Counted from the first letter of the stretch, positions 50,301-64,000 are shown. The stretch is DNA of 64,000 nucleotides from Prinia subflava (GCF_021018805.1 NC_086253.1:33853583-33917582), one strand, 5' to 3'. Made by a program: numbers and translations. Notes: generated by a model not told the origin, from the sequence alone.

Positions 50301-52206
50301 TATCATTTGCATTTGCAATAAACAGATTGTAACAACGTCTCTGGTTTGGTTTACATAAACTTACATAAATACAAAAAAAACCCCAGAGACTTGGTGCCAG
50401 AGCAGTCTCCAGGTAGAAACAGAAACGATCATTTTTTAATATTACAATATTTCAGTAATTATTAGCATTTCTGCATCTACACATACAAGACATTCTGTCT
50501 CAGCATGATTGCTAGTTTCAATAATCTGTTCATACCAGCAGGCATCTTTTATTTGAAATCCTAATAAATACAAAAAAAGCTCACCCAAACCCGAACATCA
50601 CCATATGTAACTTCTGATAATGAAACCAATATTCTTGGACAAGAATCTGCAGAAGAAATGCATGGCCTTGTGCAACAGAGACAAAGAGAGTTTGCAAAGT
50701 AACTAGCCTTATCTCCTTGATTTTCCATGCCTGGATTATTCTTCCTGTTGTCCCTCCAAAGCCAGGTGCTGGGAGATATACAAGGAAGCAGCAGTGCTTG
50801 GTGACCCTCACTGGCAGCCAAAGAATTAGTCTGGCTGATGGAGCATGGCAATCCACTGTGCCAGCTGAGAAAAGCAGGCTATGGCATTTTTTGATTCTTT
50901 CACTGCCTTTGGGAAGACAAAATCTCTTCCTTTCACAAACCTGACTAGGAAGCTTAATGGATGTGTAAAGGGCCTTTACTGTACTGACATTTCCTATGCT
51001 TAAGCTATAACTAAAGTCCTTTATAAATGGTTGTAACCAAGAGCGTGCTGCAGAATGGATAACTGCAGGGACAGGAGGGGCACAGGCAGGAAGATTCATG
51101 TGGCATGCTGCTCCTGTGATACACACACTAGGCAGAAAGGCTGCCGAGTCTGTCTGTCAGAAGAGCGAAGTGAGAGTATTTTTTGCAGAGCATGATTTGC
51201 AGTCACTAGGTGCAGAATGAGGTAGACAGAGGTCAGGGAAATCCCTCACCTGTGGTTAGGGGAGATGTTGGTAGCCTGCAAACTCTCCACTAAGACAATA
51301 CAAAGACTTAAACACCCCAGCCCTGACCTTTATGTCTTTGTTTCCTTCTGTTTTGCTGTTGTGGCCCAAACAGCAGAACTGACAAGAACCACAGAGTGCA
51401 AATCATGCTCCTTCTGCCAGTCACTACCAATCTTAGTGGTGCTGTTAAGCTGCCAACAAGCTAAAAGGTATTGTGGATTTCAGAGCATTGAAAAATGTTT
51501 CATTCTCCCACTGCTATCACCCTTACCTATCTTTTATTTATTCCATTCTATTCACACAGATGGAGTGAAACATTCAGGCTAAGGCCCACTCTTTTCATCA
51601 CACTTCTGCTGATTTCCTCAAACTTTTTCTGAATGTAAAGAGAAAAGATCAAATGCTAGGAACACAGGGCACTCATGATGTGGCAGCTGAAGCTGGGAAC
51701 TGTGATTGATAAAAATCTGAGAGGAATTTACATAGATCACAGACAGTCCTTGATTGGTTAAATGTTTCCAGTGAGAGGCACACCTCTCAATGCTATCTAC
51801 GGGACAATGATTATATTCCACAGCAATTTTGACAGCATTGGGGTTTTTTTTTATTTATTTGTCCTCTTTTCCCCCCCTCAAGTTTTTCAAACAGATCCAT
51901 TTTCAAAACTGAAAACTGGATTTTCCTGTTACCTTTGGTTATGGTAGCTCAGGAAGGAGAACTGGGATGCTCATGTATCTCTTCTATCTCATTCATTCAG
52001 GGAAGGTAGCTTTTCAATAGCACCAAGCCATTCCGAGTAAGGAAAGGGATTGTAATCTGACTTTTTCACATTCCTGACCACTACACTGGCTAACAAACAA
52101 TAAAATATTCCCAGTTTTTACACTCCCAAAAGAGTCTGACACAAATTTTTCATCAAAACAGAAGAATGGAATACAAATACAAAAATATTAACACTCTAAC
52201 TGCTGC

Positions 52207-52223
52207 AAAAAAAAAAAAAAAAA
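52207..52223. repeat. A17 homopolymer
   Basis: Uninterrupted run of 17 A in intron 1. Confidence 0.85.
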
Positions 52224-53604
52224 GAGGAATGTTTATTTAAATATTTTAACCAGCTTCAACTGTCAGTTTGTCTTCAGACATTAATTTCTTCCTTTTTCTT
52301 TTGCCTGGCTTATTAGTGATAATTCAATGAAATGTCCATACAGCACGCTACTGTCTTATTGATATTTTCAATAAGCTAAGAAAGCAGTTCTGCTTTTGTA
52401 CACCACTGTTATGGATATCACTTGGAGCTATCCATATAACAAATGTATCTCCTATAAATTAAACAGTTTCCAGTCCATCAGCTGTTGTTAGTATAATAAG
52501 TATTCGTTACATAATTTATTACTTCCATTGAAAGAATGATGCAAAATAGGTAGTGACTATCATTTGCTAAAGAAGCAATTCTGTACATCTTAGCTTGAAA
52601 TGACATTTTTTTAAACAAAAAAATAAATTAAAGATGGAATTACTATTCCTTCTAAAATTGCAAAAATTTAAGATATAAAACAAACCATGTAGTACAAAAA
52701 AGATTAGAAAATGCTAGGATCATCAAGAACCCCATGTAATTTAAAGGCAACTTCAAGATAGCCCTCAATCAAGGCAAATATGTAGCCAGCAGACCAATTC
52801 TGTCAAGTATTCATCCACAGGTAGTAATTTAAAAAACAATCACAGTGGTGAATAAAAGCTGTTATGATCTATGAAGTACAGCAAGGTGCCATTGAGGAGA
52901 GTTGTTTTCAATCATCCCTCTCTCAAAGTGCCTTCTGGAACAAACTTTAAAATGCTGTCTCTTCCAAAGTCACAGTTGAAGGAAGGAGAAAAAAAAATGT
53001 AACAAGATGTTTCTAGTGTATTTAGTAGTAACTTTAACATTATGCTGCAAATCACACAGAGGTATGTTTAATAAGCCAATCATTAGATATAATACATATT
53101 TTCCTCACCAAATTCCAATATTCAAATTATTATAAGTATACAGTAACTCCAGGGTGTTAGAGATCTACACTGATATCAAACACATCAGAGTTGGTTTTTA
53201 AAGTGACAAAGAAACTTAATTTCTACATTTTTGCTTGTAGAATTGATAGCTACAGCAAACTGAAGCTTTAAATCTTTTTAGACACTACTGAACAGTGAAC
53301 AGTGGTTGAGTGACTTCCATTACGCTGCTAAACAGCACTTAAAACCTCCAACCACCTCATAACTCCCATTCCAATACAGCACATTTTAGTCTCCTTGTCC
53401 CAACTGCCTGATCATGTAATTTGTCCTTTAAAGGCAGAGGTGTTTGGGATTAAGGACGTCATGTTGGGTAGGGTAAGAAATACTTTGCTTACATCAACAC
53501 TTCACCTTGCCAAACTAATATCTTTTTCCAAAATATGGTGTCTAGTTAATTAGATGATCTAATATTAACAAAGCCGCATTTGCCCACATATGCCTGGTAA
53601 AAAA

Positions 53605-53780
53605 TGAAGGGAAGGAACATCTGGAGGTTGTCTGGTCCAACATACTGCCCAACGCAGGACAATTCTGAAACCAGACCAGGGTACTCTGAGTCAGGCCCAC
53701 AAGCATTCAGGGCAACCTATTCTAGTGTTTGCCCACAAATCCCAAGCTACACTGCTGATGTTTTTTCTGATACAGCAAAT
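53605..53780 (-). mobile_element. Old CR1 LINE fragment
   Basis: Reads ACATCTGGAGGTTGTCTGGT, CCAACATACTGCCC, then GGGCAACCTATTCTAGTGTT and TGCCCAC, matching the reverse complement of the CR1 3' region in order. Heavily diverged. The ends are uncertain by tens of bases. Confidence 0.72.
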
Positions 53781-55941
53781 AATTGCAATTCCAAAAATTT
53801 TTAAAGCTCTTCTGGGATACAGATTATATATTGGCTCATCAGTTTCAATATAATGAACAGTATTAATTCTATTTCTGTGGTTTTTATTGAAAAAAAAAAT
53901 CATCAGTTGCCTGCTGTTACTTTAACATTTGTATGGAGGACCCAAGTCAGTACTCATGTGGTACACATTCTATATCTAATTTATCCTTACTCTCCACAAT
54001 GTGCAGGGATTGTGTTCAGGTGATCAAACTTTTCAAAATAATAATAACTTTTATTTTAAAAGGTAAATTGACTTTTCACTGATAAAGAAGTACTATAAGC
54101 TTTTGTTGTCTATGATCTTTAATGGGACCTTTCTCATCTTTATTCTTGCTGGTTTTAAACCCTTCTAACTCTGGTGCACAACGAATTTGCACAAACAGAT
54201 CTGTAGTATGACTGAAGAGGGGTGTCAAACAGAAGCAACACATGGAAAGAGAAATACCTTCAGCCTTCACTGGCACAAAATTTTATTCACAAACTCAAAA
54301 CTTCAGCTGGTCTCAGTTCTCTCTTTCATAAATTCATCAGACCACCCAAACTGACAAGTGGCAGCTAAATACTGTCCCATTAACCATTTTTTTTGTCTGA
54401 AAGAAATGTATAAAGGCTTTCACATGAAAATGAAATGTATATTCAAGCAAACAGGTAGAATTGAAATACAGCAATGCACTAATGTGTTTCTCTGACATAG
54501 ACTAGTAAACATGGATTTTGTATAATTTTATGCTTGCTTCTTTTTATATAAGAAAAATAATAACAAATAAAAACTGTTACTCATCATATAGACTCTTTGC
54601 CCACTCTCCTGCCTTCCAACTTAATATTGCATTTCTATTACCGGGTATATTCTTAGGATATTTCTACAGCAGATCCAAAGGTCTTAAGACTAGAGGAAAA
54701 AAAATGTCCCTAAGTTGTCTCACTTGGACCTTGATGAGTTTGTACATAGCAGCAGGAAGTTATTTATTCTCCTTGATTAGCTCAGAATTATATGACTTCA
54801 GTGTAAAAATTCTTGAAAAGACAAAACACCACATAGAGTATAGGAATGGGAACTTTGAAAGATTATACCATTCCATTATTCTTTTTTCCCTTCATCAAGT
54901 GATGCCAGGCTGATTCACAGCCAAAGGAGATACTCCAAGGAGAAACAGAGGTAATGCTCTTTGGGTACATCTCAACTGGGAAAAGTGTGGTTTCTGAGTG
55001 CTTCCAACCTCCCGGGCTGCTGAACACTATAATGAGGTGACACTTGCTGAAGTACTGCTCCCACCTCTCAATGCTGATTCCTAGATCAGCTGGTCCAAAA
55101 GAGACCTATGACCTCTTATGGTCAGGACTACAGTTCAGGTGACCATGGGACTAGATTTCTGGGGTATGTGCTCATACTTCTGCTTAGATGTAACCAAGTT
55201 CTTAAGTCAGGACCCTTTAAGCTTCTTGCTCACCAAAAGTTTTTACAAGTATCCAATCATCTCATGTTTAAAGTTAAGTACTAAGTTATTATGTAATCAA
55301 AATACCCACCAGGACATCACCACCATCATGGCCACATGAAACTTTCATGGTATCTGAATGTTACTGTGTTCATCATCAGTGCAACATCAGCTTTAAACAT
55401 TTCTGCAGGTCTTAAACAGATGGGTACTTACCACACCTAAGTAAAAAGAAGGCGTTCAGACAAAGGACTAATACTTGCCATTTTAAAAAAACTTCAAATA
55501 CAGTATTACAAAACATTACAAGCTATTTATGAGAGCTTATTCTCAAAAGATCTGTTAGAAACCTATTATCTTAATAAGCAATGAACTACTACCTCAATAA
55601 ATTCTGCCACAAGAAGGGTTCTTTAAATATTGTCATCTCTCAACATCAGACACCTGCAGTGAAAGCATTTCAGGAACTTCAGGTAGCTGGATAAAGCTGC
55701 CTAACTAACTAGGACACCAGCCAAATTCAGAATAAAAAAAAAAATTAAATTGATTAAATGATTAATCATTAAGTGTTGATTATAGGAACATTACTTCAGG
55801 GCATTTTATGAGTTTGTTTTGTTGTTGCTGTTTCTTTTTCAAAATACTCTTCATATATTTTTTAAAATACTAGCCACACTAGGCACCACAACTTTGACCA
55901 GAAAGAAGATACATTACAATTTTTCAGCAAAATCTGGCTGG

Positions 55942-55992
55942 AAAGAAAAAAAAAGAAAAAGAAGAAAAAAAAAAAAAAAAAAAAAAAAAAAA
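55942..55992. repeat. A-rich tract ending in A28
   Basis: Starts as interrupted A/G and ends in a pure run of 28 A. No retroposed sequence is recognised in front of it, so I call it simple sequence. Confidence 0.85.
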
Positions 55993-58153
55993 GACATGAA
56001 ATCTAGGAGGTTCTAAGGGTTTTGCTTTAAAAATCCCTAATTGTTCTACATTTGTCCCCCAAGTTCATTTCCTTGCCAAGATGTTGCCTGGAAAAATACA
56101 GTTTTGATGTCTTTCATGTATGAGCCAACAGACCAGCCAGGTCCTGAATGCAAATCAGCAACCTGCTACAGCACAGAAGCCTGTGGCTCATTTTACATCA
56201 TCATAAGTCATGCTAGCAAGCAAGTCAGAACAACAACCACATAAGCACACAAGAACACAAGCAAGAACAAAAAACCAAAATCCATAAGAACATAGTAATT
56301 TCTTCTATTATCAGCAATTCATTCACCTTCTAGACCATAGCATCGTGAATTTAGTTAACAGCTGCTTAATGAACAACCGCTTAGCAAACTTCAAACTTCA
56401 GTTCACTAACTTTCTCTCCAGGAGTAGATATAAAATGAGAGCTTAGGGATTATCAATAACACAGACAAACCCCTACCCCCCCAAAAAAAAAACCCATAAA
56501 AAGGATATGCAGAGTTCAGAAACTTGAACAGAACATCTGTTTACAGTGTACTAAATAATCCTGCATAGTCAGCCTTACTAGCTGCAGTAGTAAACCACTG
56601 ACCAGGCTAGCCTGACTAAAAGGCTCATCGTATCTGTATACTTTCCTGCATCCCATAATATCTCTAGTCATTTAAACACTATTTCAGGAACGTTCTGTAG
56701 AGGCTTCAGATGATTATTCACATCCATAGCATTCTACTACTCATTAGAATGACTGTAAATGTGTTAGCAGTTCATTTCAAACATTGCAATACTCACAACA
56801 TGACAGAAAGAGGTCATGCCTCAATCCCTCGTCAGATTGCTGCCTTGATTGCATTCTCTTATACAGGCCCATTTACTCCTCAATGCTTAAGCCAAATATA
56901 TTTTAAATATTTTATACTTCCATTCCAAACGATCCTTCCTCATGCTGTAGCCCACTAAAGCACCATCTCAGCCTGCCACTTCTGCATAAAACATAGCTGC
57001 AAACTGCAAAAGAATGTGGGAAATATGAAAACTTTGACAAAGCTCCTACTGACCAGCAACATTAAGACATCAAAGCACAGAAAAATATACATTAATTTCT
57101 GGGGTTTCTCCACACGTTTACATTTCAAACCAATTAATTAGTTATCCACAAATTAAAGGGAACACTGTAACTTCTGAAGGCTGAAATTGGTGAAATTCAA
57201 GTCAGACCCTCAGAGTCATGTCATCTGAGGACTATCCTGTTTTCTTAATCTTACTCCAACCCTATGGACATGCCAATGCCAGTTTTGTCAGTTTGTCACT
57301 GTTCATTCTGGAATGTAAAACTAGATAGTTTTGTGTCTTAACCTCATACCATAACTTATTTTGTAAGTCTTTCTGAGAGAAGTCCATAGCATTCCAAACT
57401 AGAATTCATGTCCACTGTACAATTCCATCCAAACTATAAAGGGCGGCTACGTGCAAGTCTTTGCACTTCACACTGAAAGTCTCAAGCAACAAAAGGCCCA
57501 GAACACCATTTGGGTCAGATCCCATACACAATAAAATTTTCCTTTACTGGTTGTCACCCTACGACACTGGGAATGTAACTAAAATAAACCTCAGAAAAAA
57601 TACCGTCACAAATAACATTTTCAAGGTCATAATTTAGAATTTACTACAAGTTACTGTACAAGATGAGGACATGTTAAGACAGCACTAACAGAACAAACTG
57701 AAAAAAATCTGATTTTTCTTCTCTGTAATATGTGACCACACTGAATATACATTGTATAGGTCTTGGCAATAGGGGGATCAGATTTGGATGGACAGATGGG
57801 CTTAGGTACACATGGGAGTACATTCCTAAGAGTACACAAAACCATGATCAAGTCTCATAGAGACCCCTTAGGCAGACCCTGACTTCTGTCAGTTTTAACA
57901 ATAAATTAAGAACAAAAGTAATGTGTTGATACATTTCTACTGAGAAAATGCTACTTAAATGAAATTTGAGCTGCTAAACTTCTGAAGTCTCCTGAGCTTC
58001 TCAGAAAGAGTATTTTTGCCATCTCTCCTCAAAAATAATTAAAAAATAAAAGTAGATTGTTTCATGCTCTACCAAGAAACAATGTACACAGAGATACCTC
58101 AAGCTGGGTATTCACAATGCAAACCAGAACAGACAAAATGTCTTAAAATTTAA

Positions 58154-58205
58154 ATCCCAAGTAACAACACACATTTGTTACATCCCAAGTAACAACACAC
58201 ATTTG
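58154..58205. repeat. 28-base tandem duplication
   Basis: ATCCCAAGTAACAACACACA plus TTTG recurs exactly 28 bases later; 24 of 24 compared bases are identical, so the duplication is recent. Confidence 0.9.
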
Positions 58206-61200
58206 ACAACAGAAGTACACTTGAGTGGTGGATAATCTATGAAACAAAAATGTCACTTAGCTCACAAGGAAACCTGGTATCACTAGCATCTCTTATGAAT
58301 CCACCAAAGACTAAATCAAAGTCAAAGAAGCTTCATAAACAGTAGTGACCACGGACTATTTCATAGAAGCAAAGTCCATTAGATATCACTACATGTCCTT
58401 CTTTCCCCATTGCCTTCCCAAAACTAAGAACATCCAAATATTCCCTCTCTAGTTCATCTCCCAGCTGTTTTAGCCTTCCTGCACTATAAATCTTTCTCCA
58501 CTGACAACTGGTCTCTGCCACACACTTTGCAGAACAGAAGCCAAAACCAGCAACCCCTTGGTCAGGCTCTGCAAGAATCAGGCTACAGTCAGAATGGTTC
58601 AGGAACATGAATCAGACCACAGGATATCACTGTAGTCATTTGCCAAATAACAGCATTTTAAAAGTACAGTTATTTGGCTAATAACAGCATCTCAAAAATC
58701 TACCACATGAATCTGAAACGCATCTCTGACACAAACTGGTTTTTAACTGGTTTGTACAGGGTTACTTCGAAGAGGAACTAGGAGTTTTTGCAGAGACATT
58801 TTGTTAACATTGGTGAAGAGGCAAAAACTTTAAATCTACATAGACTTTTTTTTGCATAATCAAGAAAAGGTGCATTAAGAATGAAGGTGAATAAGAGTAC
58901 TCCTTGGAGATTAGATCATCATGGCCTCTCACAAGACAGACATTTCTGGGCTACACTGTAGTTTAACCATTAGCAGTACTAAACAAAGGAAAAAACCCAT
59001 CCCATTGTTTCTCCATCAAGAATAAATAAATGTCTTTCCCTGACAATTTTCTGCAGTCCATCACAGACAGCGAGTAAAGTTAAAATGCCCACGTTTTTAG
59101 CCAAAGTGGGTCATACTTCCTCTTTTCGAAGCACTAAGAGAACGACATAGCAAATACCCTGCCCAGAAGTGTCCTAGCGAGCGACAGGCAGAAGAGACCA
59201 GAATTGTTCCTCCACAGTGTGATCCCAATGAAAACACTGCCATGCAGCTATATGACAGGGGACACCTGTGCTTTGGTCAAACCCATCTTGACAAGATGCT
59301 ACTCAGACATACGCCTGCCACTTAACTAAAAGGCAGGCGACATTCATCATGCACTGGGCATATTTCTGCCACATGGCATGATATGCTTGTACACAATTTG
59401 CAGACTATCAAAAGTTCATCTGCCATATGATTAAAAACAGCCCCATTCCCAGACAGACATTCCTAGCACTATGAGGGAGGTAAGCTCTTTTAAGTGAAGG
59501 ACCAGGCATTCAATCAGAGTAAGAATTCTTTACCAATCAGATTTGTAAGAATCTGTTAATTAATAAGCTTATCTGGACAAGACTACAGTTTAGCACTTGA
59601 AAGTACTTGAAAAAGAAACAATAGGTGTGTAAAGTACTATTCCTTCATTAGGAACAGGAGAAAGTTGCTAATATAAAAAGTGTGTCATTACAGAGTTTAG
59701 TTAAAATACAGATTCTCCTAGATCTTTCCCCCTGTACCAAAAGTCAAAAAACACTGGTATTTCTAGACACTGAAGGCATGATTACCAGATCAATCAGCAT
59801 ATTATGGAAGGCATTCCAGTAGGTTGTTCTTTTCATTTTTCAAATAAAGTTTGAAGTACTATTTCATTAATTGAGAAAATTAGCAGACATATCAAAGCAG
59901 GTTCAACTTGAAGTATTGTATTGCACACAGCAAGAGTATACAGAAGTTCAAGTTTGTCCCAGGATAATGTGCCTTTACATACCCACACAATTACTTTGAA
60001 TACAATATGTTTTCAGAGCTGATGAGATAAAGTTGCCTTTCTTCAAGTACAAACAGTATCTAAGTTGAAAGGACAGCATCTGATCTTGTTCTATAAGATG
60101 AAATGAAATGATTGTTTCAGTTGACAGAGTAAACCGACAGACTGACTCTAGCCCACAAGTCCTAACCAACAAAAAATTCCAAAAGCAAATTAGCTTTTAA
60201 AAAGTATGCTTTAACAAAGGGGGAAAGGAACATCTCCCCCAAGAAGCTCTTTTAAAAACAAGAGTCAGAGATTGACTTCATTAGGTAAGGACTTCACCAT
60301 CATTAATGGTTTTGCACAGAAAAAGTCACTGGGAAGAGCAATAGTATTCACCAATACTCAATATGTGCTATTTAAAAGACCCAAACTCTACATCTACAAA
60401 GCAAATCCCTTCAAATTACTGAAGAAACACAACAGGAAAACCATAACAACTGTATAACTCCCGTTTTCAGCCACTAGCTTCTCCTTCCAAATGAAGGACA
60501 AGTCAAGCCGTCCATATGATGATGACCTCAAATGCATGAAGACAAACGGCTCCAGTTTGTTTAACACAATAAGACATTAGAAATCTTGAATTACACCATC
60601 ATTCTGGTGACAGACTTTGCACCGGAGCACAAAACACATTTTATAAATAATTAGGAACAAAATGCATCAAAGAATTTCTTATCTACTTTCATAAACACTA
60701 GAAATTAGCTATCCTTAAGCATATTGCCAACAGCAGCACATTCCCCAAAAACGGCTTCTAATTCTGCAACCATGCAATGGCAAAATTTCTCTTCAACACA
60801 AACTTCACAGCAACAAACATATTAAAGGTCAGTAAAAAATTCTGCAACATCATAAAGGTTCCTTGGTGACAGAAAACATATTTAGAATCAGGACATCTGT
60901 GACAGTTACTACTGGCTCACCCAGCAAAGATGAACACAAAGACATGCACAAGAAAACAATGGAGGCACACGACAACAGAAATGGACATCTAAGGCAATAG
61001 CTCCATCGCAACTAGGATGGATCTTCACCTTGATTTCTACAGCATCATTCTCCCCTTTTGCTGCCAGCTCTGGAGTTGCCTCCTGGCTCACACTAGCATT
61101 AGTATCCAGTCAGCGACACAACACGCTGATTCTGCTGAAAACAACCCTAAAAACAATGGGGTTCATTTTAGCCAAATCACCTCCTGGGCTCAGTTTTGGT

Positions 61201-64000
61201 GGCAGAAGGAGGACATGTAAGCAGAACCATGCCAGTCTGGACTCAAAGGGCTGCATTATCCTCCTGGAATATTTTTCTATTATTTCCCTTCCAGATTGCT
61301 TAAATTCATAAGAACGTAAACACCACAGCATAACAGTTGTGGAATCTTAGCACATTTCTATTCGTGCCTTTCTGGAAGTGTATCACTACGGAAATATTAT
61401 TGTACGTAAATATTTGTTTGTCCATTTTCAATCTTTTCCATTACTTCCAGGAGTACTAGTCCAGTTTTCAGTCACCTGTGTGATGTATAAATTGTTAAAT
61501 CACAGATACCTATAACCCTTGTTTAGGCTAAAAAGAAGGTATCAAGAAACCAAAACAAATCCTTTTCACAAAATTCAACTTGTCTCTTAATGTTACAAAC
61601 ATTACTAAGTGGAAGTAGAGAAATCCTCTTATTAGAATAACCTTACTATCATGTTCAAAGCACAGAATTTTAACCAAACATTTGAATACTGTTTTTTGAC
61701 TGGAAAAAAAATCAAGAACTCGTGATGCAATCTGTAAGTTATAAATAATTTTTCATATTTATGTATTTCATATACTGACTCTCCCTATTTACCTTCACGT
61801 GTACAACTTCTCATTAAGTCTTACATCGTGCATGACAACTAGTGTAACACTATTTTGTAAGTCAAGAGAGGTTTTAATCAAAACAGTTCTAATAGGCAAG
61901 TACTACAGACACAGATCTGGATAAATCACAGCTTACAGCCTTGTCCCACTCCACATACCACAGCCAAGAACTGTGACCAGCAGTACATACTTTGCACACA
62001 TAAGCAAATACTCCACAGCATTTCCTGACTTGCTAACTTCACATGCTCTGAGATGAAAGACGCAGTGCAGCTCTATCATTCCCAGAGAAATAAAGAATTA
62101 CCACAGCCATTTTCACTAAGGCTAAAATCAGCAACACAGCCCCATGCAAATGACAGACTGGTTAAGGAACTCACATACGCAATCACTCTGTATTTTAACA
62201 CTGTCTGATGCTATCACAGCTATGGTAGCACGGCAATATTAGAATTCTACTTCACACTGGATAAACAAATGAAGATGTCAGAACTTCAGACACAGCTAGT
62301 CTCTCATTGCATGTTCAGTACTTGCATCATGGGTTTTATTTTGAATATAGATCAATTAAGTAAAAGCAGTCCTCAACCTGTCACTGAAATCAGAATGAGA
62401 TATTAGACAGTTTCATGGGGAGCATGCACATTCCTAAGCAGACAAGGAGGCAGGAATAAATTAGGTGGAACAGGGATAAAAACCATCAAATGATACTACA
62501 GGATGAAACAGGAAAGAAAAAGATATCTGGGGGAAAAATTGTTGCCCTATCTCACTACAGGATTATTGCAAGCTGTACACCTTGGAGTGCCATCAAAAGA
62601 TTCTCTACTAGTTTTTCAAAAGAGCAAGTTGACCATTGCTTATTAAGACTCAAATGTCACAAAATCTGTTGAAACAATCATTTAGCAGCTCCACACCATG
62701 AAAACTATAAAAGCCTCACTCCTTCCTCAGTTACCAGCAAACAAGGGGAGGGAAGACAGAAAGGGAATGACAAATGATGTGAGAAACCACTGATGGTTTG
62801 CCATTAAGTTCATTCTTAGCAAGCAGCAGCCCAAAGAAAGGCCTTCATCAGGTAGTTGCCATAGTGGTAAATGATGAGTATTGACATTAGCACTTAGAAT
62901 TAACATCAATTCCTTTCAAACTGTAATAGCTAAGATGTACTATTTTATTCATCTGTAGCAGCACAGCGTTCTCACATGCATGAAATAATCAATCCAAATA
63001 TATTTTTGAGTCTCTGATGATGCCTCTCACCATGTTATTTCATTTTTGCTTGCCTCTTATTTGCTACCTTTAATGAGTCCAATGTGTTATATGACTTCTA
63101 ATTCTGCTGTGACTGAAAGTCTTCTACCGTGCACCTCTGAGCTACAGCAAAGTCCAGGAAAGAGACAGGACGAAAGTCTCCCTGCTTAAAAACTTCAGCT
63201 TCAGTATCTTCAGTCGTCACAGTCCCTGCTGTTCACAAGACAAGAGAAAGAAAGTTCCAGTGAGAAGGTACAGAAAAAACTGCCCTTCTTTTCTATGAAA
63301 AAAGAGCAAATTACATTTATTGCTAAACCCTAGTAAATTTTCTAATTCAGACAAATACAGCACAAGCATCCCATGCTAAAAATTGCAGTGTTTTCACCTC
63401 CCCAAAAGATGAAAACTGCAAAGGAAACTGCATTCCCTATTCACAAAGCAAACTCTTTCACAATCTTTTAACTTGTAATGTTCTCTGGTTTTCTGCACAT
63501 CCAACGCTTCTCAAGTACTTTCTTAATTATACAGTTAGCAAGTACTCTCAAAACATTTTAGCAGAAGTATACTATAAACTATTTCAAATGTACAAATATA
63601 TTTTTAAAATATTTTAGTCCTCAGTGGAAAGCGAAGTGAGAACAGAAAGGATAGTTTTGTTCTCATAGCATCTCATTCCTTACCACTGACAGGATTGGGA
63701 CAGGAGTACAGATAAAGATTTAAATGAAGATCACTTGTAGTTTCAGAATTTGTGATGCAGAACTCGTTTTAGGCAAGCTATTAAAGAACCATCTGTTTTG
63801 AGTCAATGGTGATCAGCAGTGTGCATTGGACTATTTATTATGTAGAAACGAAGATACGAAAAGCCCTGAATTCATGGTAAGAAAACCAAGCATCATCCAA
63901 CTGCTGAAAAATTCAGGTTACTGAGATTCCTATCTCCCATTTCACTCCTCCTTGGTGCATTACTCTGTTGGTTCCACTAAGCAATGTAACCAACAAGAGG

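Larger units (their letters stand above)
1..64000 (-). other. WWC2: WWC2 gene body, partial (exons 2-11 with introns)
   Basis: WWC proteins (KIBRA family) are cytoplasmic and cortical scaffolds that activate LATS1/2 in the Hippo pathway and bind PPxY proteins through N-terminal WW domains. Ten minus-strand exons are visible, at 32538-32647, 20001-20204, 18942-19018, 14299-14378, 11491-11620, 10727-10873, 9684-9757, 6536-6778, 1622-1711 and 107-708. Their phases interlock at every join: 1, 1, 0, 2, 0, 0, 2, 2, 2 from exon 2 to exon 11. The spliced frame has no stop over about 586 codons. WWC2 is favoured over WWC1 and WWC3 by the stretch [17 protein letters not shown] in exon 3 and by LNTSSRGSLNSLSST and GPITTIHENEVV in exon 11. 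The gene runs off both ends: exon 1 lies to the right, the C2-domain exons and 3' UTR to the left. Paralogue choice rests on remembered human sequences, not a search. Confidence 0.93.
32648..64000 (-). other. WWC2: WWC2 intron 1, partial (>31 kb)
   Basis: All sequence upstream of exon 2 lacks the first WW-domain exon and any CpG-island promoter. I infer that it is intron 1, which is also very long in mammals. It carries the window's four CR1 fragments, several simple repeats, a GC-richer E-box cluster near 34440 and a 28-base tandem duplication at 58154. No other protein-coding or RNA gene is recognised on either strand. Confidence 0.75.

Noticed and set aside
54518..54913. 131-codon plus-strand frame with hydrophobic stretches
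   Set aside because: No family resemblance. The hydrophobicity reflects T-rich codons in AT-rich intron DNA.
55942..55992. Long A tract as the tail of a processed pseudogene
   Set aside because: The preceding few hundred bases contain no recognisable coding sequence or target-site duplication. Bird genomes also have little activity that makes poly-A retrocopies.

Overview
The window is eukaryotic genomic DNA, almost certainly from a bird and probably a neoavian (possibly a passerine). It is AT-rich and intron-dominated. It carries four decayed CR1 LINE fragments, the typical avian retrotransposon; the tail of one (36491-36616) is of a kind common in neoavian genomes. No bacterial gene organisation, CRISPR array or phage-like module is present.

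The one gene I can support is WWC2, a KIBRA-family Hippo-pathway scaffold, on the minus strand. Ten consecutive coding exons lie between 32647 and 107, reading right to left. Every internal intron has GT...AG ends, and all nine exon-exon joins keep one reading frame without a stop. Together they give 1757 coding bases (about 586 codons). They cover the second WW domain, the N-terminal and central coiled coils, and the serine-rich middle of the protein. By comparison with the human protein this is roughly residues 45-630 of about 1190. WWC1 and WWC3 fit clearly less well.

Layout. 1-106 is the start of the intron after exon 11. 107-20204 holds exons 11 to 3, separated by introns of 0.6-4.8 kb. 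A 12.3 kb intron follows, then exon 2 at 32538-32647. Everything from 32648 to 64000 looks like intron 1. The first coding exon (first WW domain, normally beside the CpG-island promoter) is not in the window, nor are the C2 domain and 3' end. Exon numbers assume one coding exon upstream, as in human WWC2.

The introns hold the CR1 fragments, A/C-rich, A-rich and AT-rich simple repeats, small tandem duplications, and a few possible regulatory patches. These are a CpG-dense stretch touching the exon 8 donor, a cluster of three CAGCTG E-boxes in intron 1, and a ZNF143/THAP11-like motif beside a CAG/CTG palindrome in intron 4. I found no second protein-coding gene, RNA gene or novel system. Open frames of up to 181 codons in the introns are noted but not called as genes.
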